Of a DNA stretch of 64,000 nt, positions 26,987 to 36,491 are shown in pieces. A program made the position numbers and the translations under genes. The notes beneath the pieces are model-generated. The model had not been told where the DNA came from. It made no database searches and saw nothing but the letters and a program-made list of their open reading frames with translations. The stretch is from Linderina pennispora (lineage: Eukaryota > Kickxellomycota > Kickxellomycetes > Kickxellales > Kickxellaceae), in the NCBI RefSeq assembly GCF_002104995.1, contig NW_024468260.1, positions 1 through 64,000 of the forward strand. Direction: 5' to 3'. Each line of letters opens with the position of its first letter. Positions within the stretch are counted from its first letter, which is position 1.

Positions 26987-27226
26987 TTAAAACATAGTAT
27001 AAGCAACCATTCTCTCCATATCTCTATGGAAAGTATGACAAACATCATACACATGTTCAACCCTTACCTCACAATCAGTAGCAATATGTTGGATCCAATT
27101 ATGCACTTGTATTGCTAGGTCATCACTCATATCAAAGTCATGAATAAGTAGCAGAGTAAGCATATCTCTTTCTTCCTCACACATCTCAGCTAAGTGTTGC
27201 TTGAAGAAGTTCTGGAATGATCCCAT
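26987..27226 (-). CDS. Gene C: 79-aa small protein of the A-B-C transposon
   Basis: An acidic, helical 79-residue protein (MGSFQNFFKQHLAEMCEEER ..., rich in Asp, Glu, His, Met). It is divergent from transposase A2 with 51 bp between start codons and convergent with B1 with about 50 bp between stops. The start and the divergent spacer are conserved upstream of A1 (24764), supporting it as a real gene. Function unknown; a small regulatory or DNA-binding partner of the transposase is one possibility. Confidence 0.5.
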   Translation of the reverse strand: MGSFQNFFKQHLAEMCEEERDMLTLLLIHDFDMSDDLAIQVHNWIQHIATDCEVRVEHVYDVCHTFHRDMERMVAYTMF

Positions 27227-27277
27227 TTTCTAAAATTGATAAAAGTTGAAATTTTTAATTATGACTACCTCACACTG

Positions 27278-28507
27278 ATGGACAATCAATTACAAGAATT
27301 AAGAGAGAAGGAGTGGAATGTGCTCTACACAACAAAGTGGAGATTTCTTGATGAAGACTGGTTAGTACATAAACAACAGAAGTACTATAGGAGTGAAGCT
27401 CATGAAGTGAAAGAAATAAAACTAATCAAAGATACACTTGTGAAGCAACTTGGAATGATCCCTGTGTTCTTCTTCCTAAATGTTCTATTTGGTGGAAAGC
27501 AGTATCCATGTCCATACAGAAATGTTGAGAAAGGACTCTTGATTTTGTACCAGTTAGTTGCTGGGCTATCAATCAATGAGATGGAGAGGTTTATTCCTAA
27601 GAGCAGCTATCAGGTAATTCATAACATGTTCTATCTCTCAGAGTTAAGTGAGTTGAACAAGAAGCTTTCACACTACTTGCACACATTGTTCTCTACTCCA
27701 GAACTAAGAGTGATCTCAGCAAAGATCCAGAATCCACAAGGGTTTAAGCATATTACTCTTATGCTAGATGGCCATGACTCACGAGCACTACATAATGGTG
27801 CATACAAACCAAATCTTTATTCCTTCAAGTTGAAGAAGTCAGGATATAGAACACAAGTTTGCATTGATTTGAATGGAATGGTTGTCCTTGTTTCACCAAC
27901 TGAGGAATGTAAAGACCACCCAGATTCTAAGATGATTAAGAACATGTCACTATTGAAATACATCTCTCCAGTAGATTGTGTTGTTTTAGATGGTGGTTAT
28001 CCTCAAAGTATTCTGGAGGAGTTAACAGAAGCAGAAGAGAATGAGAATTTTGGAATGCATAACTTTTGCTTACCAGTTAGAAAGCCAAGAGGAACCAACT
28101 TAAGTGAGGCAGAGTTAGAATATAATAGCAAACTTGGGTCATTTAGATCAATGGTTGAGAGCACATTTGGAGAACTAGGTAACACATTTAAGAGACTTTC
28201 AAATAGAGAAGTTGTGAGAATTAGAAACACAACTATGTATAATGTGCAGTTTAAACTCTGTTGCTTACTCTACAATATGAAGAAGATCCTAGCAGCTAGT
28301 AAAGTTCCTGTTGAACATCACCACACACTTTGGGTTCTATCTAACTTTGACTATCCAAGCAACAACCAGGAGAGATCAACACATGCTGAAGTTGGAAGTA
28401 GCTTACCACAAAAAGTAGAACTAGAAGCTTCAATGAGAGAACTACAAGATAGACTTATTCAAGCTAAAATTGATGAGTCAATGAACTTCTATGTAGACAT
28501 GTCATAA
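27278..28507 (+). CDS. Gene A copy 2: DDE transposase (DDE_Tnp_4 / Harbinger-like)
   Basis: 409 residues from ATG 27278. The open frame extends to 27236 without an ATG; the homologous start in A1 and the divergent spacer support 27278. It is collinear with A1: LMLDGHDSRAL, VDCVVLDGGYPQS and SFRSMVESTFGELGNTFKRL supply the D-D-E triad at the same positions. Conserved blocks include MIPVFFFLNVLFG, YPCPYRNVEKGLL and KKSGYRTQVCIDLNGMV. Many substitutions separate the copies although both frames are open, suggesting selection on the protein or two separate arrivals. The stop is 62 bp before foldback M2. Confidence 0.85.
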   Translation: MDNQLQELREKEWNVLYTTKWRFLDEDWLVHKQQKYYRSEAHEVKEIKLIKDTLVKQLGMIPVFFFLNVLFGGKQYPCPYRNVEKGLLILYQLVAGLSINEMERFIPKSSYQVIHNMFYLSELSELNKKLSHYLHTLFSTPELRVISAKIQNPQGFKHITLMLDGHDSRALHNGAYKPNLYSFKLKKSGYRTQVCIDLNGMVVLVSPTEECKDHPDSKMIKNMSLLKYISPVDCVVLDGGYPQSILEELTEAEENENFGMHNFCLPVRKPRGTNLSEAELEYNSKLGSFRSMVESTFGELGNTFKRLSNREVVRIRNTTMYNVQFKLCCLLYNMKKILAASKVPVEHHHTLWVLSNFDYPSNNQERSTHAEVGSSLPQKVELEASMRELQDRLIQAKIDESMNFYVDMS

Positions 28508-28569
28508 GCAACTTTTAAAATAGGAATTTTCAGTAAGAATTTTGCATTGATAGAAAATTCTTCAATAAC

Positions 28570-29028
28570 GAGGTCATTCAGAGTTTGTTATCTGCACAAC
28601 AACTATTTATGCATGTTGAAACTATTGGCAATTTCAATGAAATACAAATTTCACCCACACCACCATCGGCATCTTGGAAAAGTTTCAGCGAACATAATTT
28701 CCCTACGTTTGCTTAGCCACATCTATTGAGATATTGACTTTTGTTGCCCAATGATAATTAACCCCAAATATGCAAAGGTTTTTCTTTCTGGTTGAAATTA
28801 TGTTCACTGAAACTTTTCCAAGATGCCGATGGCAGTTTGGGTGAAATAGCAAAAAAAATATTTGTATTTTTAAAATCAATTATATGCACAAAAACATTCT
28901 GGACACAATAACAAATAATAACTATGAAAAAATATTTAGTAGCAATAAATAGTTCTGAAAATGATTATTCAAATATCTATCTAACAAAATTGTAATTTAC
29001 TAAAATGTACAAGTCTAGGAATGACCCC
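28570..29028. mobile_element. Foldback/MITE copy M2
   Basis: Left end GAGGTCATTCAGAG at 28570; right end GGAATGACCCC at 29028. The right half matches M1 closely. The left half carries the other end type (GCATGTTGAAACTATTGGCA), which is also the right end of M3 at 52023. The inner arms GGCATCTTGGAAAAGTTTCA and its complement can pair. It is inserted in the 3' part of B2, and translation of B2 runs through its terminus. Confidence 0.82.
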
Positions 29029-30114
29029 ATTGTGAATCATATAGATATCTAGATAGTAGAATAGCAACCCTCTAAAAGTGTATAAGAAATATTGACTAAC
29101 TAGGAACTCATCTCCAGCATGAAGTATATTATAAGCAACTTTGTATCTAGCTGGCCTAAGATCAGTATTTTCTCTTATGTATATGGGTTCTAGATCATCA
29201 AGTTCAATGTTGCTGATATCAGCAATAAGATCATCTATTCCTAGGTCATCAGTATCCTCACTGACACTTGAGAGAGTTGAGAGACAAACTTTCTCTCTTG
29301 CTTGTTGAGCAGGTAGCCAATCAATATGCATTCCACGATAGTTTACAAGTCCCATTTCAGCAAATGTGTGTTGTTGTCTTTCTCTTGAAGCAACAGGCCA
29401 GAAAGAATTCTTCTGACTTGGAACAATAGTGATGTTTGTGTTATCTCTTCTTAGAACAACTTCTGATTCAAGAGGACCACTACTGGTAGCATATGTAAGA
29501 AGAACAGTTGGGTGTCCATTAAATGTAAGATTGGAAACAACAGTCATCACATCCTCATTCTCTTTCAACTTTTTAGCTATTCCTTGTTTTTTCTTAGTTG
29601 TCCTATTGAACCAATGGCAGTAACCAAGAGCATGTTCTTTATGGAAGTAAATGCACAACATATTTTTGTTATAAATCTGATCAACTAGTGCCATCCATTG
29701 CTTTTCATAAGATGTTGCAAATGTCCTACAATCACTAAGAAACTCTAGTGTACTAGCAATTAAGTTTATGTTCCATTCTACTTCTTTCAACTCAGGAGAG
29801 TGAACAGTGAGCTCAAGCCTCATTAATCCTTCATTCCTACAAGTAACAAGTGTTTCACCAAATTGCTGAGAAGTTGGCATCACTAGCTCTGATAGCTTAG
29901 AAGTAAGTTGATTACGAACCTCACCACTTTCTAGAAGTTGAACAAATTTATTATACAACTTGTTCCTAATTTTTATTTCATCTTCTTCCGTAAACCAGCT
30001 AATATAGTTTGTTCCAATTTTATCTTCATCATCAAGAATATCATTGCTACTGATTCCATTACCAAGAAGAAATTCCTTAATCATAGCCCCAGAAGATATG
30101 TTTAGACAATCCAT
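28981..30114 (-). pseudogene. Gene B copy 2, truncated at both ends by foldback elements
   Basis: An open frame of 377 codons aligning with B1 from residue 138 (MDC) onward: ISWFTEEDEIKIRNKLYNKF, LESGEVRN.LTSKLSE, RLELTVHSPE, SYEKQWMALVDQ, YCHWFNRT, TNITIVPSQKNSFW. The first ~137 residues are missing where palindrome F-R begins at 30116. The natural C-terminus is lost after about YYLDIYMIHN (29029), where foldback M2 starts; the last ~16 codons are element sequence. Conserved blocks match B1 well and confirm which parts of B are constrained. Probably not functional. Confidence 0.75.
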
Positions 30115-30115
30115 T

Positions 30116-30409
30116 GGAGATCAGTCAGAAATTGTAAGCTATTTAATAATTATTAATATTTTTATTATTTTCTTATTCAGATGCCAAATATGGTGCTTCT
30201 ATAAAACCCCCTTCGGCATCCTGAAAAATTTCAGTTGATTTCTTGTGGCCCAGCCTCTATCTCAGTAGAAGCATATTAATTATGTATCAACTGAAATTTT
30301 TCAGGATGCCGAAGGGGGTTTTATAGAAGCACCATATTTGGCATCTGAATAAGAAAATAATAAAAATATTAATAATTAATAAATAACTTACAATTTCTGA
30401 CTGATCTCC
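30116..30409. mobile_element. Foldback element F-R, 294-bp palindrome
   Basis: Almost perfect inverted arms of ~120 bp run from GGAGATCAGTCAGAAATTGT on the left to its complement at 30409, through GATGCCAAATATGGTGCTTC and CCCCCTTCGGCATCCTGAAA. The ~50-bp loop is the reverse complement of the F-L loop (22957-23186). It truncates B2 on its left and is followed after a few bases by the Tc1-like element. Arms of this quality suggest a recent origin or homogenisation. Confidence 0.85.
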
Positions 30410-30415
30410 TATCTA

Positions 30416-32591
30416 CACTGAGCGGCAAAATTGAGTCACAAAAATCAAAATCATCGAAAATCTTAATTTATTTCTCAGAACGACGTTCATTGAATATGAT
30501 AAGATTAAATCATGGTGTATGTCATGCACTAATCTATTTCATGTAGTTATGTGCTTATCACTCTTGAAATAAGCGAGAAATTGACTTTTTAAAAATATAA
30601 ATTTTTGACTCAATTTTGCTCACAAAATTCGTCGATTTTTTTCTCACTAACTAGCATAGACACCATAGGTTTTTTTGACTGCAGCGATACGCACAGGCAT
30701 CGAGTTCACTACCCATGAATAAACGGTTTCATTTACTTACGTATATATAATTTCCTTGACCAATGCAACGTAGGTGCCAAAAACGATGAATTTTGGCCTT
30801 TATCAGATCATACTCATATTGAAGCCCTATATGTGAGTAGCGCATCATATCTAGGGAACTACACTGATCATCATACAGTAGAAGCAGTATTCATATCTAG
30901 CCAACTGGTAGCCTAATTTGCCATTTATATGATGATGAATACTTTGGACATAATCTTTGCACTCTCCTACTGCTTATCATAGGTATGTAATCAAGGTATG
31001 TTTTATATCATCATATATACACTGATCAGTATGTCACATCCCCTTCTACTAAGGAAGCAATAGCCTTAGCTGTATAGAGATACACTACTCTAAACTCAGA
31101 ATCTACTTTTTCTATTGTTCATAGATTCTGGTTTTCTTTTTATTTTTGGCAGAATAGAGTATATTCATTCAGATATTTCATTCTCAGTGTCACCTGTGGG
31201 GCTTGTGCTTTGTATAGCAAGTACATTTGATTTGATCTATTGTGTATTTGATCGGAAGGAGCTGCTTAAAGAAGGATCAAGAAAGTTGCAAAATTTGAGA
31301 TTCAGATTAAATGGCTTATCATTAGGCACAGAGGTTACATATGGATATCTCATAGTATAGAGCAGATAGCCACAGTAGTATCCTCTCTACCTATCTATAT
31401 ATTGTTACTATAAAAAATCATGTCATAGAATTACATTGCTTCAATAGAGAGCATAAGTGTAGTTGTGCATCATTTATAGTTGATTACTCCCTCAGTGAAC
31501 TAGCTATCAAACTCATTTCTTGTCATCGTTGAGTACAAATCACGCGAATATTAACTATGCAATCAACATCCATAAGAGTGATGGCAGCGCTGAAGCGTTG
31601 ATCATTTCCTTCATAATTTTTCTTCGCATATTGAATACATGATAGTACTACGTGTAGTTGAGCAACGATATGAATGAGATGTTAATATTGAAGAGCGAGT
31701 GCAGAAGAGTTATAGGTAGTGATTTCACACCATTCAAAAAATGATAAGGTATAGAAATAGCACTATGAAGCCAAAGTGAGTCAAATTTTTGCCACTTAAA
31801 TTTTTCTAGTTTTTTACTCTTGTATCGATATCATACGAAGTACGATGTTTAAAGAACATCTAATGTCATACATTTATACTATATCAAGCCCCATCGAACA
31901 TATATCGAATGGAAGTATCTACGTTATCTGATGACGAAGATATAGCATCAAAAAGTTGAAAAAAAATTTTGTGACTCAATTTTGCCGCCCAGTGTATATA
32001 CTGATAATATAAAAAGTCATATCATAGAATTACATTGCTTCAAAGGAGAGCATAAGTGTAGTTGCTCATCATTTATTGTTGATTATTCCTTCTCCGAACT
32101 AGCTATCAATTTCATTTCCCTTCAGTGTTGAATACTAGTCACGTAAGTATCAACTATATATTCAACATCTATAAGTATGGAGGCATTGCTGAGGCGTTGA
32201 ACTTTTCCTTCATATTTTTTCTTCACACATTGAATACGTGATAGTACTATGCATTGTTAAGCAGCATTGTGAATGAGATATCAATATAGAAGAGGGAGTG
32301 CTGCAGAGTTATGTGCAGAGATTTCACACCATTCAAACAATGATAAGGTATAGAAATAGCACTATGAAATCAAAGTGAGCCAAATTTTTGCCACTTAAAT
32401 TTTTCTAGTATATTATTATTACTTCAATATCATACAAAGTACAATGCTTAGCGAACTTTTGACTACATATAGTTATACTATGCTAAGCCCCATCCAACAT
32501 ATAATGAATAGAAGTATCTACGTTATCTGATGTCAAAGATATAGTAAGTAAAAGTTGAAATTTTTTTGTGACTCAATTTTGCCGCTCAGTG
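30416..32591. mobile_element. Tc1/mariner-like non-autonomous element with TA flanks
   Basis: Inverted ends CACTGAGCGGCAAAATTGAG (30416) and its complement at 32591 match over about 29 bp and are each flanked by TA, the target duplication typical of Tc1/mariner. Inside, 31408-31995 ends in a near-identical terminus (with GCCGCCCAGTG, also followed by TA). The element therefore has two possible right ends and looks like an element plus a duplicated terminal unit. No transposase ORF remains; the longest ORF is 81 codons (31115-31360) without recognisable motif. It separates F-R from an LTR-element tail at 32593. Confidence 0.75.
31408..31995 (+). repeat. Terminal repeat unit R1 of the Tc1-like element
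   Basis: A ~590-bp unit directly repeated as R2 (32003-32592) and present inverted at 22233-22790. It begins near ATAGAATTACATTGCTTCAA and ends in the terminal inverted repeat. The units differ by scattered substitutions. Confidence 0.8.
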
Positions 32592-32592
32592 T
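32003..32592 (+). repeat. Terminal repeat unit R2 of the Tc1-like element
   Basis: Direct repeat of R1 separated by about 7 bp. It ends in the outer terminus that pairs with 30416. The tandem pair could arise by one element inserting beside another copy's end and sharing the TA. Confidence 0.8.
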
Positions 32593-32745
32593 ATGAACGA
32601 CAGGAATACCAGTTACTGGTCCTTGCGGCATAAAGGTACTGCATTGTTGTACCACCTGCGGGCTTGGATCCGTGGGAGCTGGGTCAGGGGATATCATGGG
32701 AGTTGGAGCCGAGTCATCATGTTCATGTTCATCGGATTTGAGCAT
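32593..32745 (-). pseudogene. Minus-strand fragment of an LTR-element ORF tail
   Basis: On the minus strand MLKSDEHEHDDSAPTPM... ends in TGIPVVHT, exactly where the Tc1-like element starts (TA shared). The same tail motif (DP.TGI.I.H) ends the plus-strand frames at 32976 and 61479. It lies head-to-head with the plus-strand copy, forming inverted arms around 32719-32787 (CATGTTCATGTTCATC and complement). Confidence 0.5.
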
Positions 32746-32756
32746 AATAACAATGT

Positions 32757-33690
32757 TATGCTCAACTCGGATGAGCATGAACATGACGAAGCCCACCTTC
32801 GAGATCAAGATCAAGATCAAGACCCGGGTCAAGACAACGTCACACACGCACAAGGTTCCACTCGCAATATAAACACAAGTACACTGCCTCGTCTACGGAA
32901 CAAGTCCGCCCTTTATGCTCCTCTTACGGATCCTAACACAGGAATTCCTATCATACATACTACACATAAAGTGTAGTCAAGACACTCGTTGACTACTCCA
33001 TATATATGGAGAAGTCAGACCGACAGGACAAGACAAGAACAACAAGCCCCCGAATATTCCTTAACTCAGAACCTGTTTTCCAATATAACCCGTTACGATC
33101 CCGACCTTCTCTCCCTGACGTCTGAGCTCCGGTTCGAGCTCTTCCAACGCTAGCTCCTTTGCTAGCATATTATCACTCCCACCGAGCGATAACAATTGTC
33201 GTGCGTCTGCGACGTCTGGGCTTGAAGCTCCGAGTCGAGCCCCCAAATTGCCCGATGACCCGATGCCCGAGTGATCGTCAATGACTGACTGCTACTGCGC
33301 CACCCGATACTCCATATATGGGTGGTATGTATGTTGCGACCTTCCATGGTTGTGCATAAGTTCCCGACGCTGACAAATGTAGTCGACGTCGCCGTGTTGG
33401 GCGGGGTAATGTCCTACTATAAAAAGTATGGATTGTTGACGGAGAGACAGGAGAGAACCAGACAGGGACAGACAGATAAGAGAACGACCGACGACCGCCG
33501 AGCAGACCTTCTATTTTTGTGATTTCAATTTATTTTACCTTCAAGCACCATTATGACGATGCCTACTTCTGCGAGTACGCCGAGAGGGGCAGGTACCGCG
33601 AGAACGAATGCCCCCAACCCTCTGTGGGAGCAGTCACCCCCGACCAGGAGGAAACGCTTCTCGCTGCAGACACGACACAATAACAACTCA
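32757..33690 (+). mobile_element. LTR-retroelement-like fragment, copy 1
   Basis: Three parts also occur in order at 61310-62203. First, an ORF tail rich in Asp-Gln (HLRDQDQDQDPGQDNV) ending in DPNTGIPIIHTTHKV, stop near 32976. Second, a ~560-bp non-coding block starting TGTAG that contains the strongly conserved CTTGAAGCTCCGAGTCGA and GCATAAGT.CCCGACGCTGACAAATG stretches and a TATAAAAAG box (33420). Third, a coding start MTMPTSASTPRGAGTARTNA at 33553, or in another frame HHYDDAYFCEYAERGRY. The middle block behaves like an LTR. Target duplications and a primer-binding site were not found. The fragment stops within a few bases of a tRNA-Val gene. Confidence 0.5.
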
Positions 33691-33696
33691 AAACGG

Positions 33697-33772
33697 TGCG
33701 TTCATGGTGTAGTCGGCTATCACGTATGCTTCACACGCATAAGGTCTCCAGTTCGATCCTGGATGAACGCAT
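33697..33772 (+). tRNA. tRNA-Val (anticodon CAC)
   Basis: The cloverleaf can be drawn directly. Acceptor TGCGTTC pairs with GAACGCA. The D arm is GGTGTAGTCGGCTATCAC. The anticodon arm TATGC-TTCACAC-GCATA has CAC at 34-36. The T arm is TCCAG-TTCGATC-CTGGA (TTCGA of the B box). TTTTTG follows as a Pol III stop. No intron. The LTR-like fragment ends immediately upstream. Confidence 0.93.
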
Positions 33773-34893
33773 TTTTGTGTATCATATTTTTACTTTGGAA
33801 TGGATTATTTATGCTATTCCATTTTTATTGCGTGGATAATAGTCCGTAATATCTGTCCTTGGTCAATATTGCACGCTAGTGTGAATCAAGGTGGGTACTA
33901 TGATTGAACCCCTTAAAGCGTGTGACTAGAAACATATGTGGTGGTCATAGTCGTTAATAAAGTGGTGTGTAGTGACGATTTTTTCTAGCAACAACGTCTG
34001 AAGTAGCTATTTTAAAGCCACTTCGACAATTGTCCACAGGTATCACAACTAATCTCTTGACTGCTAAGATTTTATTTCTCACTCCTATGTCCATTTTCTC
34101 TGAGACCATTTCGAAGAAAGTGCCAGCAACTGACCGCATTTCCTGATTTGGAAATGCGGTGTATATTGACTTTGTATTGTCGATAGGAGGCCAGGTTTTT
34201 CCTCTGCAGTTGTGAAGGTGTCCGAATACAATACAAAACATTCGGCTGCTTGCCTTCAGCTTTCTAACTAGTCATAAATCACAGCATAGTAATTGAATAT
34301 TCATTTGGTTATGTAGGATTTATATGAATTTACCTATGCAAATAATATGGCCTGCAATCTGAACTTCCACTAGGGTATATTCGCTGCTCAGTGCAACATG
34401 TGAGTGCAAAAGGCTGTATCTTTTAGAGAATAAACTTTAACGCGAGACCTGCCTGCTTCTACCTTTATCTTCAAACACACTTCGAAATAAATTCTAAATT
34501 AGTCATCACACATATTCTCAGTATGGCCTTATGAAGTCGGCTTCTAAGGTAATTCGCATTAGTAAATTTATGTGATGCATGCCATATGTCATAGGATCCA
34601 AAGTGACATCACCTTGTTTGAGCCAAATACTATGCAGTGGGTAAATGCTGGCAGCATGTGGTAGTCTAACTTTAGATCCGCCAAGAGGAATCCCGATCTT
34701 AATAATCTGATTCGCCAAAGAAAACGGCCTATCTATATTTAGTGCTTTTTACCTATGTTTTTCTAGTTGCTGCCAAGATCTCATGGCAAATCTTGGCGAA
34801 ATTAATCTTCGTGATTGCCACGGTCCTATATAAGCACCTTGCACTGACGCACAAAACAAGACGATCTACTATCCAATTTTTACCCAACTCACC
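33773..34893. other. Gene-poor spacer
   Basis: 1.1 kb, moderately AT-rich. Small ORFs 33954-34241 (minus, 95 codons) and 34518-34718 (minus, 66 codons) have no motif I recognise. The last ~100 bp show TATATAAGCACC at about 34830 and a C/A-rich leader before the next ATG, a plausible promoter for the gene at 34894. Confidence 0.4.
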
Positions 34894-35505
34894 ATGACCG
34901 CAACAACCTATACAGTTTTCGCACAAGGCCACTCAAAGGGCTGGGATATCTTCGAAGGGTGCTTGGATCATTACCAGCAGGCATCCAAGTTCGGACAGCC
35001 TACATATACAGTTAGTGCCAGTCCTCTCGCATTGGTTCTGAACAAACTCGATATGAGCGAGGCAGACGCTGAGACAATTGCCCCTGGGCTTACCAATCAG
35101 GCCCCTGTGCCCGAAGTCGTTGCTATAACTGAAAAGTTAGCTGCTCGAAAGGCAAAAATTACTGGGCTTACTGTCGACTACAGAGCCATTATGCGGAAGA
35201 GCTGTCAAGCTTGGAAGTTTGTCGACGTGAACAACATCAAATACAAATGGTACCTCGTCGACACAAAGAGGCACTGGGGGCTGGAGAGCAGCAAGGGCGT
35301 CACTGTTGCTACATTTGACAGTAACCTGTTTGAGGGACAAGAGCCGGGGTATATAACGCTTCACAACAGCTTTGATGAAGATATGCGTAGCCTGGTATTT
35401 TTGTCGTGGGCGCTGGCAGCGAAGACGCTATTCCGGCGACGCCTCACCACAAGCGCATGCTCGGCGCCGAGCATCACTGTCTACTCGGACATCAAGGAGC
35501 GGTGA
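34894..35505 (+). CDS. Tubby C-terminal-like (DUF6593-type) protein, paralogue 1
   Basis: A 203-residue protein of unknown function. The C-terminal half has the pattern AWKFVDVNNIKYKWYLVDTK, RHWGLESS, VTVATFDSN, PGYITLHNSFDED, LVFLSWALAAKT. These are alternating short strands with a conserved Trp-rich core and a final hydrophobic helix, as in fungal tubby-like/DUF6593 barrels. The same blocks recur in the next gene (35733), so the two are tandem duplicates. A TATATAAG box lies about 65 bp upstream. Family members may bind lipids or membranes, but no function is established. The last ~25 residues are extra relative to the paralogue. Confidence 0.65.
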   Translation: MTATTYTVFAQGHSKGWDIFEGCLDHYQQASKFGQPTYTVSASPLALVLNKLDMSEADAETIAPGLTNQAPVPEVVAITEKLAARKAKITGLTVDYRAIMRKSCQAWKFVDVNNIKYKWYLVDTKRHWGLESSKGVTVATFDSNLFEGQEPGYITLHNSFDEDMRSLVFLSWALAAKTLFRRRLTTSACSAPSITVYSDIKER

Positions 35506-35732
35506 CACGGAGCACAGATAGTTTCTGATTTATTCTACCTGGTCAGCTGATTCAGGCCAGTACTTGTATCCTTAGAAAAGTTCCAATAGCAATGCATTAT
35601 CCGTACATGCACTCGCGGATTGAGTTCCTATTTGTTAATGAAGAGATGTACATGATGGGCCACGATGCCACATGAGGATTACGCGGTTCTTCTTCACCCA
35701 CCTGTCCATTGGCTATTTATTATCTCTAAACG

Positions 35733-36305
35733 ATGCCTCCAACTACATTCACTCTGTTTACTGAAGACACGTTGCAAGATTGGGTGGTGTTTGACGGACA
35801 CCACGACAGCTATGCACATGCCCGGCGTTCAGACCATCTTGCATACTTGCTACGAACCCGTTTGTCAATGCTGGCGCTAAACTCTGTTCATGATGCTGCT
35901 GACAATGACGATGACGATGCGACCATAGCGCCTGTGGGGGATACGCTTTTTTCAGGCATGCGTGGCCAGGGAGGACATATCAGCGTCATTGCGACCATTG
36001 ATTACTCATTGTCACGGAAAACGCTTATTACCGGTCTTGGGAAGGTATTCCAAGCGCAGCAGAGGAGCAAGCGGAATGGGTGGAAGTTTATCGGTGCAGA
36101 TGGCGAAAAGTACAAGTGGAATGTGGTGGTGCCAAGAAGGCACTGGGAGCTCCACAACGGCCGGGGCGACATCGTGGCGACGTTTGACAGCAGCATGTTT
36201 TGGAAGAGGGAGCCCGGGTACTTGGCCATCCATGCCAATGTCGACGAGACGCTTCAGTCGCTTGTCCTTGTGTCGTGGGGACTGACAGCCAAGACGATCG
36301 GCTGA
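35733..36305 (+). CDS. Tubby C-terminal-like (DUF6593-type) protein, paralogue 2
   Basis: 190 residues, 228 bp downstream of its paralogue on the same strand. Shared blocks are GWKFIGADGEKYKWNVVVPR, RHWELHNGRGDIVATFDSSM, PGYLAIHANVDETLQSLVLV and SWGLTAKTIG. The middle (residues 50-100) is acidic and differs from paralogue 1. Both start with a M(T/P)xTT(Y/F)T(V/L)F motif, so the duplication included the N-terminus. Function unknown; single exon. Confidence 0.65.
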   Translation: MPPTTFTLFTEDTLQDWVVFDGHHDSYAHARRSDHLAYLLRTRLSMLALNSVHDAADNDDDDATIAPVGDTLFSGMRGQGGHISVIATIDYSLSRKTLITGLGKVFQAQQRSKRNGWKFIGADGEKYKWNVVVPRRHWELHNGRGDIVATFDSSMFWKREPGYLAIHANVDETLQSLVLVSWGLTAKTIG

Positions 36306-36491
36306 GCAGGCGAACCGCTGGCCAAGCACAGCAGTAATCGCATATCAGATTACACGATCACCGATTGCGCGGGTTTGTGTCTATAGTTTTTGCTGACTGT
36401 CAGGCAGCTGTGCTCGCCTGCCTGGGGCCTGTTTCTCTTTAGCGTATTATCCTTCCCCTTATTAGTGCAACACAGATAAATCCATACGGCA

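Noticed and set aside
33954-34241. 95-codon minus-strand ORF as a gene
   Set aside because: No motif, no conserved partner in the window, and codon use does not match either host genes or the transposons.
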